Below, piece by piece: positions 51,735 through 60,058 of a DNA stretch of 64,000 bases. The first letter of the stretch is position 1; every line of letters starts with the position of its first letter. The notes beneath the pieces are model-generated. The model was not told the DNA's origin, searched no databases, and saw only the letters and a program-made list of their open reading frames with translations. This DNA comes from Pseudomonadota bacterium (GTDB lineage: Bacteria; Pseudomonadota; Alphaproteobacteria; Rhizobiales; Beijerinckiaceae). The stretch spans positions 496,001 to 560,000 of the forward strand of contig JAIUNR010000001.1 of assembly GCA_020161575.1 (NCBI GenBank). The letters run 5' to 3'. A program made the position numbers and the translations under genes.

Positions 51735-52529
51735 TCAGAGGCCGAAAAATTCGGCGAGAGCCGCATTGTAAGGCCCGGGCGCCTCGCAATTCGAGATATG
51801 CGCCGCGGGAATCACGGCTCTTTTTGCGCCGGGAATGTTGCGCACGAGGATTTCTCCCATCGCGGGTGAGGTCGCGGGATCTTCCGCGCCGATCACGACA
51901 AGGACTGGATTCGTGATCGTCCTGATCGCCCAGCGCTGGTCCATGTCGCGGATCGCTCCGCCGCAGGCGGCATAGCCGGCGGGATCGGCCCGGCGCACCT
52001 GATCGGTGATACGGGTGACCTCCGCCGGATTGACGCGGTTGAATTCCTTCGTGAACCAGCGCAGCTTCATCGCCTCGGCGATCGGGGCCATGCCCTTGGC
52101 ATGCGCCATGCGGATACGCGCGTTCCAATCTGTCGCCGGCGGGCCCATGAAGGCGGCGGTGTTGCCCAGAACGGCGCGTCCGATTCGCGCGCGGTGGTGG
52201 GTCAGCAGATGCATTCCCACCATGCCTCCCATCGAGCAGCCAACCCAATGTGCCTGCCCGATACCGAGGGTATCGAGAATGCGCAGGGCATCGCGCGCGA
52301 GGATGGCGATGGAATAGGGGCCGGGCGGGCATGAACTCTTCCCGTGCCCGCGGACATCGTAGCGGATGATCTGGAAATGGCGCGCGAAAACATCGACTTG
52401 CGCGTCCCACATGGTGAAATCCGCGCCGAGCGAGTTCGAGAAGATCAGCGCTGGCGCATCCCGGGGGCCGTCCAGCCGCACATGCAGCGAGACATCTGCG
52501 AAGTCGATCATTCTGGTTTCGTGCTGCAT
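51735..52529 (-). CDS. 3-oxoadipate enol-lactonase-like hydrolase
   Basis: A 264-residue alpha/beta hydrolase most like PcaD. It has RLDGPRDAPALIFSNSLGAD (oxyanion region), RYDVRGHGKSSCPPGPYSI, the nucleophile elbow VGCSMGGMVG (Ser near residue 99), the acid in VVIGAEDPATSP and the His in PAAHISNCEAP. PcaD opens the enol-lactone in aromatic ring breakdown, but no other pca gene is in the window, so the substrate is open. ATG 52529 gives the family length; the frame is open 26 codons upstream. Confidence 0.82.
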   Translation of the reverse strand: MQHETRMIDFADVSLHVRLDGPRDAPALIFSNSLGADFTMWDAQVDVFARHFQIIRYDVRGHGKSSCPPGPYSIAILARDALRILDTLGIGQAHWVGCSMGGMVGMHLLTHHRARIGRAVLGNTAAFMGPPATDWNARIRMAHAKGMAPIAEAMKLRWFTKEFNRVNPAEVTRITDQVRRADPAGYAACGGAIRDMDQRWAIRTITNPVLVVIGAEDPATSPAMGEILVRNIPGAKRAVIPAAHISNCEAPGPYNAALAEFFGL

Positions 52530-52873
52530 GGTTGCCTTCGCTTCCTGGCGCGCCTGAGGTGAAGAAGGCGGTAGCTTCCTCTCGTCGACATTCCACTCGC
52601 GACGCATGCCGGATTTTCACGGTTTGGCCGCGGATCGCAAGCGTTTCCGGGCGAAAGAAGTATTTTTGCGCGCCAAGAAAGATTTATTGCGCCGCAACAA
52701 CAAATGCCCGCTGAAATGCTTGCTTGACCATTGCTTTAGAGTGAGTCCAAACTCACGAAATCGGCCCAAAAGCCAGAAAAATGGCCCCTGTGCGTGCGAC
52801 CTTGTCTCTTGTCGTGCGCATTCGAGGCGTTTTCAGGCATCAAACATCCATCGCCGGTCGGGGGAAGAGGTCC
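52530..52873. other. Divergent control region of the cox operon
   Basis: A 344-base non-coding stretch between the divergent hydrolase and coxS genes. The middle (about 52665-52790) is AT-rich and holds the palindrome at 52741-52756 with TTGACC (52724-52729) just before it, a possible -35. No clear -10 was found at 17 bases. It must contain promoters for both directions. No gene was recognised. Confidence 0.5.
52741..52756 (+). promoter_or_regulatory. Palindromic operator candidate upstream of coxS
   Basis: GTGAGT-CCAA-ACTCAC is a perfect inverted repeat with six-base arms and a four-base spacer, beginning 11 bases after a TTGACC element. The size and symmetry fit a dimeric repressor or activator site. 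No regulator gene is adjacent. Confidence 0.5.
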
Positions 52874-53362
52874 ATGCCCAAGGTCAGTATGAGCGTTAAC
52901 GGCAAGCAGGTCAGCGGCAATGTCGAGGCACGGACATTGCTGGTGGATTTCCTGCGCAACGAATTGCGGATGACGGGAACCCATGTCGGCTGTGATACCA
53001 GCCAGTGCGGGGCCTGCGTCGTCCATGTGAACGGCAAGGCGATCAAGTCCTGCACCACGCTGGCTGTCGCCTGCGACGGGGCGAATGTCACCACGATCGA
53101 GGGCCTCGCCAACGGGCAGGATCTGCACCCGATGCAGGCGGCCTTCCGCCAGCATCACGGCCTGCAATGCGGGTTCTGCACGCCCGGCATGATCATGGCC
53201 GCGGTGGATATGGTCAACCGCCTTGGTTTCGACCTTTCCGAGGAGACGATCCGCCACGAGCTTGAGGGCAATATCTGCCGCTGCACGGGCTACCACAACA
53301 TCGTCAAGGCCATCAAAGCCGGTGCTGCCGCGATGGGTGGGCTCAAGGTCGCCGCCGAGTAA
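52874..53362 (+). CDS. coxS: CoxS-like iron-sulfur subunit of molybdenum hydroxylase
   Basis: The small subunit of a xanthine oxidase-family molybdenum hydroxylase, carrying two [2Fe-2S] clusters. The 162-residue product has the plant-type ligands Cys40, Cys45, Cys48 and Cys60 ([14 protein letters not shown]) and the second cluster's Cys99, Cys102, Cys135 and Cys137 ([17 protein letters not shown]). GAAGAGG precedes ATG 52874; the frame is open 31 codons upstream without similarity. First gene of the operon. Confidence 0.95.
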   Translation: MPKVSMSVNGKQVSGNVEARTLLVDFLRNELRMTGTHVGCDTSQCGACVVHVNGKAIKSCTTLAVACDGANVTTIEGLANGQDLHPMQAAFRQHHGLQCGFCTPGMIMAAVDMVNRLGFDLSEETIRHELEGNICRCTGYHNIVKAIKAGAAAMGGLKVAAE

Positions 53363-53496
53363 TCCCGCTTCCGATCCTTCCCCGCGGGTATGCCCGCATC
53401 CGGCCCGGCTCAGGCGCGAGGGGCGGGAGGGGAAGGCCAACGCGCCTCCGACAAACGCGGGCAATCCGATCCGTGATCCATTCTGGAGGAAACACC

Positions 53497-55860
53497 ATGG
53501 CAGGCACCGGCATTGGTGCGCGCGTCGAGCGCAAGGAAGATTTCCGCTTCATTACCGGCAAGGGCAATTACACCGACGATATCAACCGCCCGGGACAGGC
53601 TTACGCCTATTTCCTGCGCTCGCCCCATGCCCATGCGAAGATCAGGAAGATCGACACGAAAAAGGCATCCAAAATGCCGGGCGTTGTCGGCATTCTCACC
53701 GGCGAGGATATCGAGAAGGACAAGATCGGCGGCCTGATCTGCGGCTGGATGATCCATTCGAAGGATGGATCGCCCATGAAGGCCGGCGCGCATCCCGCCT
53801 TGGCTGTCGGCAAGGTGCGCTATGTCGGCGATCATGTCGCCGTCGTCATCGCCGAGACGCTGGCCGAGGCGCGCGATGCGGCGGAAGCGATCGTGGTCGA
53901 TTACGAGAAGCTCGCGCCGGTGATCGATCTCGCGGGCGCGACGAAAAAGGGCGTCCCCACGATTCACGATGCCTCGCCCGATAACCAGGTCTATGATTGG
54001 CATCTGGGTGACAAGGCAGCGACCGATGCCGCCTTCCGCAAGGCCAAGCACGTCACGAAAATCGATCTCGTCAATAATCGCCTCGTGCCGAACGCGATGG
54101 AGCCGCGCGCGGCGATCGGCGATTATGATACGGGCGAGGGGGCCTTCACGCTCTATACCACGAGCCAGAACCCGCATGTCGCCCGGCTCGTGCTTTCCGC
54201 CTTCATCGGCATCGCGCCCGAGCACAAGCTGCGTGTGATCGCGCCGGATGTCGGCGGTGGTTTCGGCTCGAAGATCTTCATCTATGCCGAGGAGACGGTG
54301 TGCATCTGGGCGGCGAAGAAGGTCGGCCGGCCGGTGAAATGGGTGGCGGAACGCACCGAATCCTTTCTCTCGGACGCCCATGGGCGCGATCACCTGACCC
54401 ATGCCGAAATGGCGATTGACGAGAACGGCAAGATCACCGGCGTGCGTGTTTCGACCCGCGCCAATCTCGGCGCGTATCTCTCCACCTTCGCCTCCTCGGT
54501 GCCGACCTATCTCTACGCGCCGCTGCTTTCCGGCCAATACAACGTTCCGGCCATCTATTGCGAGGTCGAGGCGGTCTATACCAACACGGCTCCGGTTGAT
54601 GCCTATCGTGGCGCGGGACGCCCGGAGGCGACCTTCGTGATCGAAAGGCTGGTCGAGGTCGCGGCCCGCGAGCTCGGCATGGATCCGGCTGCTTTCCGCA
54701 AGAAGAACTTCATCAAGTCCTTCCCGCACCAGACGCCGGTGATCATGTGCTACGACACGGGCGATTATAACGCCTCGCTCGCCAAGGCGATGGAGAACCA
54801 CGACGTCAAGGGCTTCGCCAAGCGCCGGCGCGATAGCGCCAAGGCCGGCAAGCTGCGCGGTCTTGGCTATTCCGCCTATATCGAGGCCTGCGGCATTGCG
54901 CCCTCGGCGGCGGTGGGTTCGCTCGGCGCGGGCGTCGGGCTGTGGGAGAGCGCGGAAGTGCGCGTCAACCCGATCGGCACGGTGGAAGTGCTCACCGGCT
55001 CGCATAGCCACGGGCAGGGGCACGAGACCACCTTTGCCCAGCTTGTCGCCGGCCGGCTCGGCATTCCGATCGAGAATGTCTCCATCGTCCATGGCGACAC
55101 TGACAAGGTACAGATGGGCATGGGCACCTATGGCTCGCGCTCGGGCGCGGTGGGCATGTCGGCTATCGTCAAGGCGCTCGACAAGGTCGAGGCCAAGGCG
55201 AAGAAGGTGGCGAGCTTCGTGCTCGAAGCCTCCGAAGCCGATATCGACTTCAAGGACGGCAAGTTCACCGTGCGCGGAACCGACAAATCCATCGATTTTC
55301 CCTCGGTGGCGCTGCAAGCCTATATCGCGCATAAATTTACCGGCCAGCAGCTCGAGCCGGGGTTGAAGGAGGGGGCTTTCTACGATCCCACAAACTTTAC
55401 CTTCCCCTCGGGCGTGCATATCGCGGAAGTCGAAATCGATCCCGAGACCGGCATCACCACCGTCGCCAAATGGACGGCGGTGGATGATTTCGGCGTGATC
55501 ATCAACCCGATGATCGTCGAGGGGCAGGTGCATGGCGGCATCGCGCAGGGAATCGGGCAGGCTTTGCTCGAAGGCACGGTCTATGATGCCAGCGGCCAGC
55601 TCGTTACCGCGAGCTACATGGATTACACCATGCCGCGCGCGGATGATCTGCCTTCCTTCCATGTCGATCACACGATGACGGCCTGTCCCTCCAACCCGCT
55701 CGGCATCAAGGGGTGCGGCGAGGCGGGCGCCATCGCGGCGCCGGCGGCGCTTATGAACGCCATCACCGATGCGCTCGGCCACGAGAATATCGCGATGCCC
55801 GCGACGCCCCAAGCCGTGTGGAAAGCGGCGCGGGCGAGCTTCGCCAAGGCAGCGGAATGA
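53497..55860 (+). CDS. coxL: CoxL-like form II molybdenum-binding subunit
   Basis: The large catalytic subunit that binds the molybdopterin cytosine dinucleotide cofactor. The 787-residue product starts AGTGIGARVERKEDFRFITG and has PDVGGGFGSK (about residues 248-257). The active-site motif is AYRGAGR at residues 369-375, the form II type. Form I CO dehydrogenase has AYxCSFR with the Cu-binding Cys, which is absent here. A C-terminal glutamate motif (GCGEAGAIAAPAAL) gives the proton acceptor. GGAGGA precedes the ATG. The substrate is probably an organic compound and not CO. Confidence 0.92.
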   Translation: MAGTGIGARVERKEDFRFITGKGNYTDDINRPGQAYAYFLRSPHAHAKIRKIDTKKASKMPGVVGILTGEDIEKDKIGGLICGWMIHSKDGSPMKAGAHPALAVGKVRYVGDHVAVVIAETLAEARDAAEAIVVDYEKLAPVIDLAGATKKGVPTIHDASPDNQVYDWHLGDKAATDAAFRKAKHVTKIDLVNNRLVPNAMEPRAAIGDYDTGEGAFTLYTTSQNPHVARLVLSAFIGIAPEHKLRVIAPDVGGGFGSKIFIYAEETVCIWAAKKVGRPVKWVAERTESFLSDAHGRDHLTHAEMAIDENGKITGVRVSTRANLGAYLSTFASSVPTYLYAPLLSGQYNVPAIYCEVEAVYTNTAPVDAYRGAGRPEATFVIERLVEVAARELGMDPAAFRKKNFIKSFPHQTPVIMCYDTGDYNASLAKAMENHDVKGFAKRRRDSAKAGKLRGLGYSAYIEACGIAPSAAVGSLGAGVGLWESAEVRVNPIGTVEVLTGSHSHGQGHETTFAQLVAGRLGIPIENVSIVHGDTDKVQMGMGTYGSRSGAVGMSAIVKALDKVEAKAKKVASFVLEASEADIDFKDGKFTVRGTDKSIDFPSVALQAYIAHKFTGQQLEPGLKEGAFYDPTNFTFPSGVHIAEVEIDPETGITTVAKWTAVDDFGVIINPMIVEGQVHGGIAQGIGQALLEGTVYDASGQLVTASYMDYTMPRADDLPSFHVDHTMTACPSNPLGIKGCGEAGAIAAPAALMNAITDALGHENIAMPATPQAVWKAARASFAKAAE

Positions 55861-55950
55861 GAAGCGAATAGCGAATGGTGCGTGGCGAGAAGGAGCTATC
55901 TCCATCGCCACCCGCCGTTTCCTGTTCCCCATTTTTCGGGAGAAACCACC

Positions 55951-56757
55951 ATGTATGCTTTCGATTATCACCGCCCCGCCTCGCTCCGGCAGGCAAACAA
56001 CCTCGTGGCGAAGAATGGCGACGCCAAGATCCTCGCCGGCGGGCAGACCCTGCTGCCGACGATGAAAATGCGTCTCGCCAGCCCCTCCGCCCTGATCGAT
56101 CTCGGTGCGCTCAAGGAATTGAGCGGCATCGAGCACAAAGGGCGCAACCTCGTCATCGGCGCGATGACGACCCATGCCGAGGTTGCCGGTTCGGCCTTGG
56201 TGCGCGAACTTGTTCCCGGCCTTGCTGGGCTTGCCGGCGGCATCGGCGATCCGCATGTGCGCCACAAGGGCACGATCGGTGGTTCGGTCGCCAATAACGA
56301 TCCGGCGGCGGATTATCCGGCCGGCTTGCTGGCGCTGGGCGCGACCATCGTCACCTCGAAGCGCAAGCTTGCGGCGGCGGATTTCTTCACCGGGCTGTTC
56401 TCGACCGCGCTCGACGAAGGGGAGATCATCACGAGGATCATCATCCCGGTGGGGGCGAAATTCGCCTATGCGAAATTCCGCAACCCCGCCTCGCGCTACG
56501 CGATGGTCGGCGTCGCGGTGGCGAAACGCGGCGCGAAGGTCGCGGTCGCCGTGACCGGCGCGGGGGCGGATGGCGTGTTCCGCTGGGCGGAGGCCGAGGC
56601 CGCGCTCGCCAAGCGCTTCAACGCCAAGGCGCTGGAAGGGGTGGCGAATCCCGCTCCGAAAGGGCTCAATGGCGATATCCATGCCTCGGCGGAATATCGC
56701 AGCCATCTTATCGGCGTGATGACGAAGCGTGCCGTGACGGCGGCAAGCGGAAAATGA
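55951..56757 (+). CDS. coxM: CoxM-like FAD-binding subunit
   Basis: The medium subunit that passes electrons from the iron-sulfur clusters to an acceptor through FAD. The 268-residue product has the two FAD-binding motifs AGGQTLLPTM (about residues 31-40) and TIGGSVANNDPAAD (about 109-122). It starts MYAFDYHRPASLRQAN at ATG 55951 with GGGAG upstream. The order S-L-M differs from the M-S-L order of classical CO dehydrogenase operons. A terminator-like stem-loop follows. Confidence 0.95.
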   Translation: MYAFDYHRPASLRQANNLVAKNGDAKILAGGQTLLPTMKMRLASPSALIDLGALKELSGIEHKGRNLVIGAMTTHAEVAGSALVRELVPGLAGLAGGIGDPHVRHKGTIGGSVANNDPAADYPAGLLALGATIVTSKRKLAAADFFTGLFSTALDEGEIITRIIIPVGAKFAYAKFRNPASRYAMVGVAVAKRGAKVAVAVTGAGADGVFRWAEAEAALAKRFNAKALEGVANPAPKGLNGDIHASAEYRSHLIGVMTKRAVTAASGK

Positions 56758-56786
56758 GGGCGTGAGGCCCTTGATTGATCATCATC

Positions 56787-56815
56787 AAGGCCGGTGTCGT
56801 GGCACCGGCCTTTTG
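56787..56815 (+). terminator. Terminator-like hairpin between coxM and the LysE gene
   Basis: AAGGCCGGTG (56787-56796) pairs with CACCGGCCTT (56803-56812), followed by TTTGTGGCTTTT that runs to the LysE ATG at 56824. Termination would separate coxSLM from the accessory genes, so it may act as an attenuator. Confidence 0.65.
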
Positions 56816-56823
56816 TGGCTTTT

Positions 56824-57432
56824 ATGAAAACACAGCTTCTCGAATTCGCCCTGACCTCGCTCATCATCGAGCTGACGCCGGGGCCGAACATGGCCTGGCT
56901 TGCGGCGCTCAGCCTTGCCGAGGGTCGGCGTGCCGGGTTTGCCGCGGTTGCCGGCGTTTCACTCGGCCTGGCCGGGGTGGGGATCGCGGCGGTTTTCGGC
57001 CTTGCTGCGGTGCTGGATGGCAACCGGGTACTCTACGATATCCTGCGTTATGCGGGCGCTGGCTTCCTGCTTTACCTCGCATGGGAAGGCTGGCAGGGCG
57101 CGGATGGCGGCGAGAACGGAAAAATGGGGCGCGGCGCCGCGTTTCGCAGGGCGTTAGCCCAAAATCTCCTCAATCCCAAGGCCGCGCTCTTCTATATTGC
57201 CGTGCTGCCGCTTTTCCTGAAGCCCGGCGGGCAGGGCGTGATGGCGCAAACCATGGTGCTGGTCGCGATCTATGTCGCGGTCGCCACCGCGGTTCATGCG
57301 GGGATTGTCCTTTTCGCCGCAGGCTTGCGGCCCTACCTCGTCGCCGGCCCGCATGAGAAGCTGGTGCGCCGGCTTCTCGCCTTTTCGCTCGCGCTTGTCG
57401 CCATCTGGTTTTTCTGGAGTACCCGCCGATGA
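56824..57432 (+). CDS. LysE/RhtB-family exporter inside the cox operon
   Basis: A 202-residue amino-acid-exporter-family membrane protein. It has the family N-terminus (ALTSLIIELTPGPNMAWLAA, residues about 8-27), RYAGAGFLLYLAWEGWQG and NLLNPKAALFYIAVLPLF (about 112-129), with five to six membrane helices. ATG 56824 is the only start that keeps TPGPN, yet there is no ribosome site because the hairpin at 56787-56812 ends just upstream. The stop overlaps coxD as ATGA. A role in exporting the hydroxylase product or substrate is an inference. Confidence 0.88.
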   Translation: MKTQLLEFALTSLIIELTPGPNMAWLAALSLAEGRRAGFAAVAGVSLGLAGVGIAAVFGLAAVLDGNRVLYDILRYAGAGFLLYLAWEGWQGADGGENGKMGRGAAFRRALAQNLLNPKAALFYIAVLPLFLKPGGQGVMAQTMVLVAIYVAVATAVHAGIVLFAAGLRPYLVAGPHEKLVRRLLAFSLALVAIWFFWSTRR

Positions 57433-58337
57433 TCGCCGTGCCGTCCTCGATCGATCAGGTGCTCGATCTCCTCAAGCAGGAGCATTACGTCGCCGATCGC
57501 GCTTTCGCGACCGTGCTCTTCCTGGCCTTGCGCATGGGACGTCCGCTTTTCCTCGAAGGAGAGGCCGGGGTGGGCAAGACCGAGATCGCCAAGGTGCTGG
57601 CGCGGGGGCTGGGGCGCAAGCTGATCCGCCTGCAATGTTATGAGGGGCTGGACGCGGCTTCCGCCCTCTACGAATGGAATTATGCCGGCCAGATGATGGC
57701 GATCCGCCTCGGCGAGGCTTCCGGCGAACATGACAGGAGCAAGCTCGCGGCGGATGTCTTTTCTGAGAAATACCTCGTGAAGCGCCCATTGCTTCAGGCG
57801 CTCGAACCCGATCCCGCCGGCCCGCCGGTGCTGCTGATCGACGAACTTGACCGCACGGATGAAGCCTTCGAGGCTTTCCTGCTCGAAATCCTCTCCGATT
57901 TTCAGGCCAGCGTGCCCGAACTCGGCACGATCAAGGCGCCCGCGCCGCCGATCGTGATCATCACCTCCAACCGCACGCGCGAGGTGCATGACGCCCTGAA
58001 GCGCCGCTGCCTCTATCATTGGGTCGATTACCCCGATGCCCAGCGCGAACTGGCGATCCTCAAGGAGAAGGCGCCGGCGATCCCGGCGAAACTCTCGAAG
58101 CAGATCGTCGCCTATGTGCAGGCGATCCGGAAGGAGGATCTCTTCAAGGTTCCCGGCGTGGCGGAGACGCTGGATTGGGCAACCGCCCTGGTGGAGCTCG
58201 ACGCTTTGGCGCTCGACCCCGCGCTGGTCAGCGATACGCTCGGCGTGCTGCTGAAATATCAGGATGACATCGCGAAGATGCAGGGTTCGCGCGCCAAGGA
58301 AATCCTCGATGACGTGAAGGCGGGCAACCATGGATGA
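57429..58337 (+). CDS. coxD: CoxD-like MoxR AAA+ ATPase
   Basis: A MoxR-family AAA+ ATPase; CoxD acts in maturation of the CO dehydrogenase metal centre in Oligotropha. The 302-residue product has Walker A GEAGVGKT (residues 44-51), Walker B VLLIDELDR (134-142), sensor 1 IITSNRTREVHD and the arginine finger region RRCLYHWVDYPD. It overlaps the LysE gene by four bases and the next gene by eight. With form II CoxL its job is presumably active-site sulfuration or cofactor remodelling. Confidence 0.92.
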   Translation: MIAVPSSIDQVLDLLKQEHYVADRAFATVLFLALRMGRPLFLEGEAGVGKTEIAKVLARGLGRKLIRLQCYEGLDAASALYEWNYAGQMMAIRLGEASGEHDRSKLAADVFSEKYLVKRPLLQALEPDPAGPPVLLIDELDRTDEAFEAFLLEILSDFQASVPELGTIKAPAPPIVIITSNRTREVHDALKRRCLYHWVDYPDAQRELAILKEKAPAIPAKLSKQIVAYVQAIRKEDLFKVPGVAETLDWATALVELDALALDPALVSDTLGVLLKYQDDIAKMQGSRAKEILDDVKAGNHG

Positions 58338-58857
58338 GGCCGTGACCGACCTTCCGCCGGGGCGTGAATGCGGCACCTGTACCTTGTGCTGCAAGCTCTT
58401 TCCCGTGCCTGAATTGGAGAAACCGGCGGGCAGGTGGTGCCGGCATATCGCGCAGGGCCGGGGCTGCGGCATTCACGAAACGCGCCCGGAAATCTGCCGG
58501 GCCTTCTTCTGCCAATGGGTGTACAACGCCGATCTCGGCCCGGAATGGAAACCGGAAGTCTCGCGTTTCGTGCTCTCGATCTATCCGGGCTCGAATTCGC
58601 TGGTCGTGACGGCGGATCCCGGCGCTCCGGCGGCCTGGCGCGCGGAGCCGTATCTGCGCAACCTTCGCCGCTGGGCGGAGGCCGCGCTCGCGCAAGGCGA
58701 CCAGGTGCTGGTGATGCATGGCGCGCGGGCAACAGCCATCCTGCCTGATCGCGAGGTGGAACTGGGGGAGATCGGCGCCGGCGATCGTATCGCCACCTAT
58801 CGTGGACCGGGCGGTTACGACGTGAAGCGTATCCCCGCCGGCGCCGCGAATGGCTGA
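58330..58857 (+). CDS. YkgJ-like cysteine-cluster protein in the cox operon
   Basis: A 175-residue protein whose N-terminus has eight cysteines: Cys14, 17, 20, 21 (CGTCTLCCKL), Cys37, Cys46, Cys56 and Cys61, the pattern of YkgJ-type CxxCxxCC proteins thought to bind metal. After about residue 75 there is a 100-residue domain I do not recognise (SRFVLSIYPGSNSLVVTADP). It overlaps coxD by eight bases and coxE by eight bases. It could donate or hold a metal or sulfur during maturation; this is an inference. Confidence 0.8.
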   Translation: MDEAVTDLPPGRECGTCTLCCKLFPVPELEKPAGRWCRHIAQGRGCGIHETRPEICRAFFCQWVYNADLGPEWKPEVSRFVLSIYPGSNSLVVTADPGAPAAWRAEPYLRNLRRWAEAALAQGDQVLVMHGARATAILPDREVELGEIGAGDRIATYRGPGGYDVKRIPAGAANG

Positions 58858-60058
58858 GCCCGGCGGTCACCTCGCGGAGAATATCGCCTATTTCGGCCGC
58901 GCCTTGCGCGTGGCGGGCATGCGTGTCGGCCCCGGCGCGATACTCGATGCGGTGGCGGCAACCGAGTTGATCGGCATCGGCCATCGCGAGGAATTCCGCG
59001 CAGCGCTCGAGGCGGTTTTCGTCAAGCGCCGACAGGATGCGGAAGTGTTCGATCAGGCCTTCCGCCTGTTCTGGCGCAGGCGGGCGCTGCTCGAAAAGAT
59101 GATGGCGACGATGATGCCCGTCGCCCCCGCCAATCCCGATGATCGCCGGCAGGATACGCTTCGCCGCGTCACGGAGGCGTTGTTTGCGGATCGCAAGCCG
59201 GAGGAGGCGCCGGAGCGCGAGCGGCTCGAACTCGATTCCCGCCTGACGGTTTCGGATATCGAGGTTTTCCGCGCCCGCGATTTTGAGGCGATGAGCGCGG
59301 CCGAGATCGCGCGGGCGAAGCACGAGATCGCACGGCTGGAAATGCCGCTCCAGCGCGTGAAAACCCGGCGCTACCTCGCTGATCCACGCGGCAACCGCGC
59401 CGATCCACGCGCGGCGATGCGCGCGAGCCTGCGCGCTGGCGGTGATGCTTTTGAACTCAAATTCCGCGCACGGGCCGAAAAGGTGCCACCACTCGTGGCT
59501 CTGTGCGATATTTCCGGTTCGATGAGCCAGTACAGCCGGGTTTTCCTGCATTTCCTGCACGCGCTGGCGCAATCGGGGCGCAGGATCCACGCTTTCACCT
59601 TCGCGACGCAGCTCACGAATGTTACCCGCGCCCTGCGTTCGACCAAGGACCCGGATCTCGCGCTCGCCACGGCCTCGAAACTCGTGCGTGACTGGGATGG
59701 CGGCACGCGCATCGGCGAGATGCTCGCAACCTTCAATCGCCAATGGGCCCGGCGCTCCCTCTCCGGCGGCGCCATCGTCCTGTTGATCACGGATGGGCTC
59801 GAGCGTGAGGTGAAGCCCGACCTCGCGCGCGAGCTTGGTCGGCTTCGCCGCTCCAGCCGGCGGCTGATCTGGCTCAACCCTCTGCTCAGGTTCGACGGGT
59901 TCGAGGCGAAAGCGGCAGGCATCCGCGCGATGCTGCCGCAGGTTGACGAATTCCGCACGCTCCATAACCTCTCCTCGATCGCGGATCTCTGCACGGCGCT
60001 TTCCGCTTCACGCGCCGACGAGGCCGATCCGCGCCGCTTTCTCAAAGGAGGCTCGTGA
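58850..60058 (+). CDS. coxE: CoxE-like von Willebrand factor A protein
   Basis: CoxE pairs with the CoxD ATPase in maturation of molybdenum hydroxylases. The 402-residue product has an N-terminal helical region, a basic linker (about 165-210) and a C-terminal VWA domain with the metal-ion-dependent adhesion motif DISGSMS (Asp220-Ser226), then DGGTRIGEM and LLITDGLEREV. It overlaps its upstream neighbour by eight bases, and its stop overlaps the next ATG by one. Full length for the family. Confidence 0.92.
   Translation: MAEPGGHLAENIAYFGRALRVAGMRVGPGAILDAVAATELIGIGHREEFRAALEAVFVKRRQDAEVFDQAFRLFWRRRALLEKMMATMMPVAPANPDDRRQDTLRRVTEALFADRKPEEAPERERLELDSRLTVSDIEVFRARDFEAMSAAEIARAKHEIARLEMPLQRVKTRRYLADPRGNRADPRAAMRASLRAGGDAFELKFRARAEKVPPLVALCDISGSMSQYSRVFLHFLHALAQSGRRIHAFTFATQLTNVTRALRSTKDPDLALATASKLVRDWDGGTRIGEMLATFNRQWARRSLSGGAIVLLITDGLEREVKPDLARELGRLRRSSRRLIWLNPLLRFDGFEAKAAGIRAMLPQVDEFRTLHNLSSIADLCTALSASRADEADPRRFLKGGS

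Noticed and set aside
53410-56706. A 1098-codon minus-strand open frame opposite coxL and coxM
   Set aside because: It is a shadow of high-GC coding on the plus strand: its composition is Arg/His/Asp-rich without domains, while coxL and coxM on the other strand are fully conserved.
52874-56757. A true aerobic CO dehydrogenase
   Set aside because: CoxL lacks the Cys motif AYxCSFR of form I enzymes and has AYRGAGR; the gene order is S-L-M and not M-S-L.
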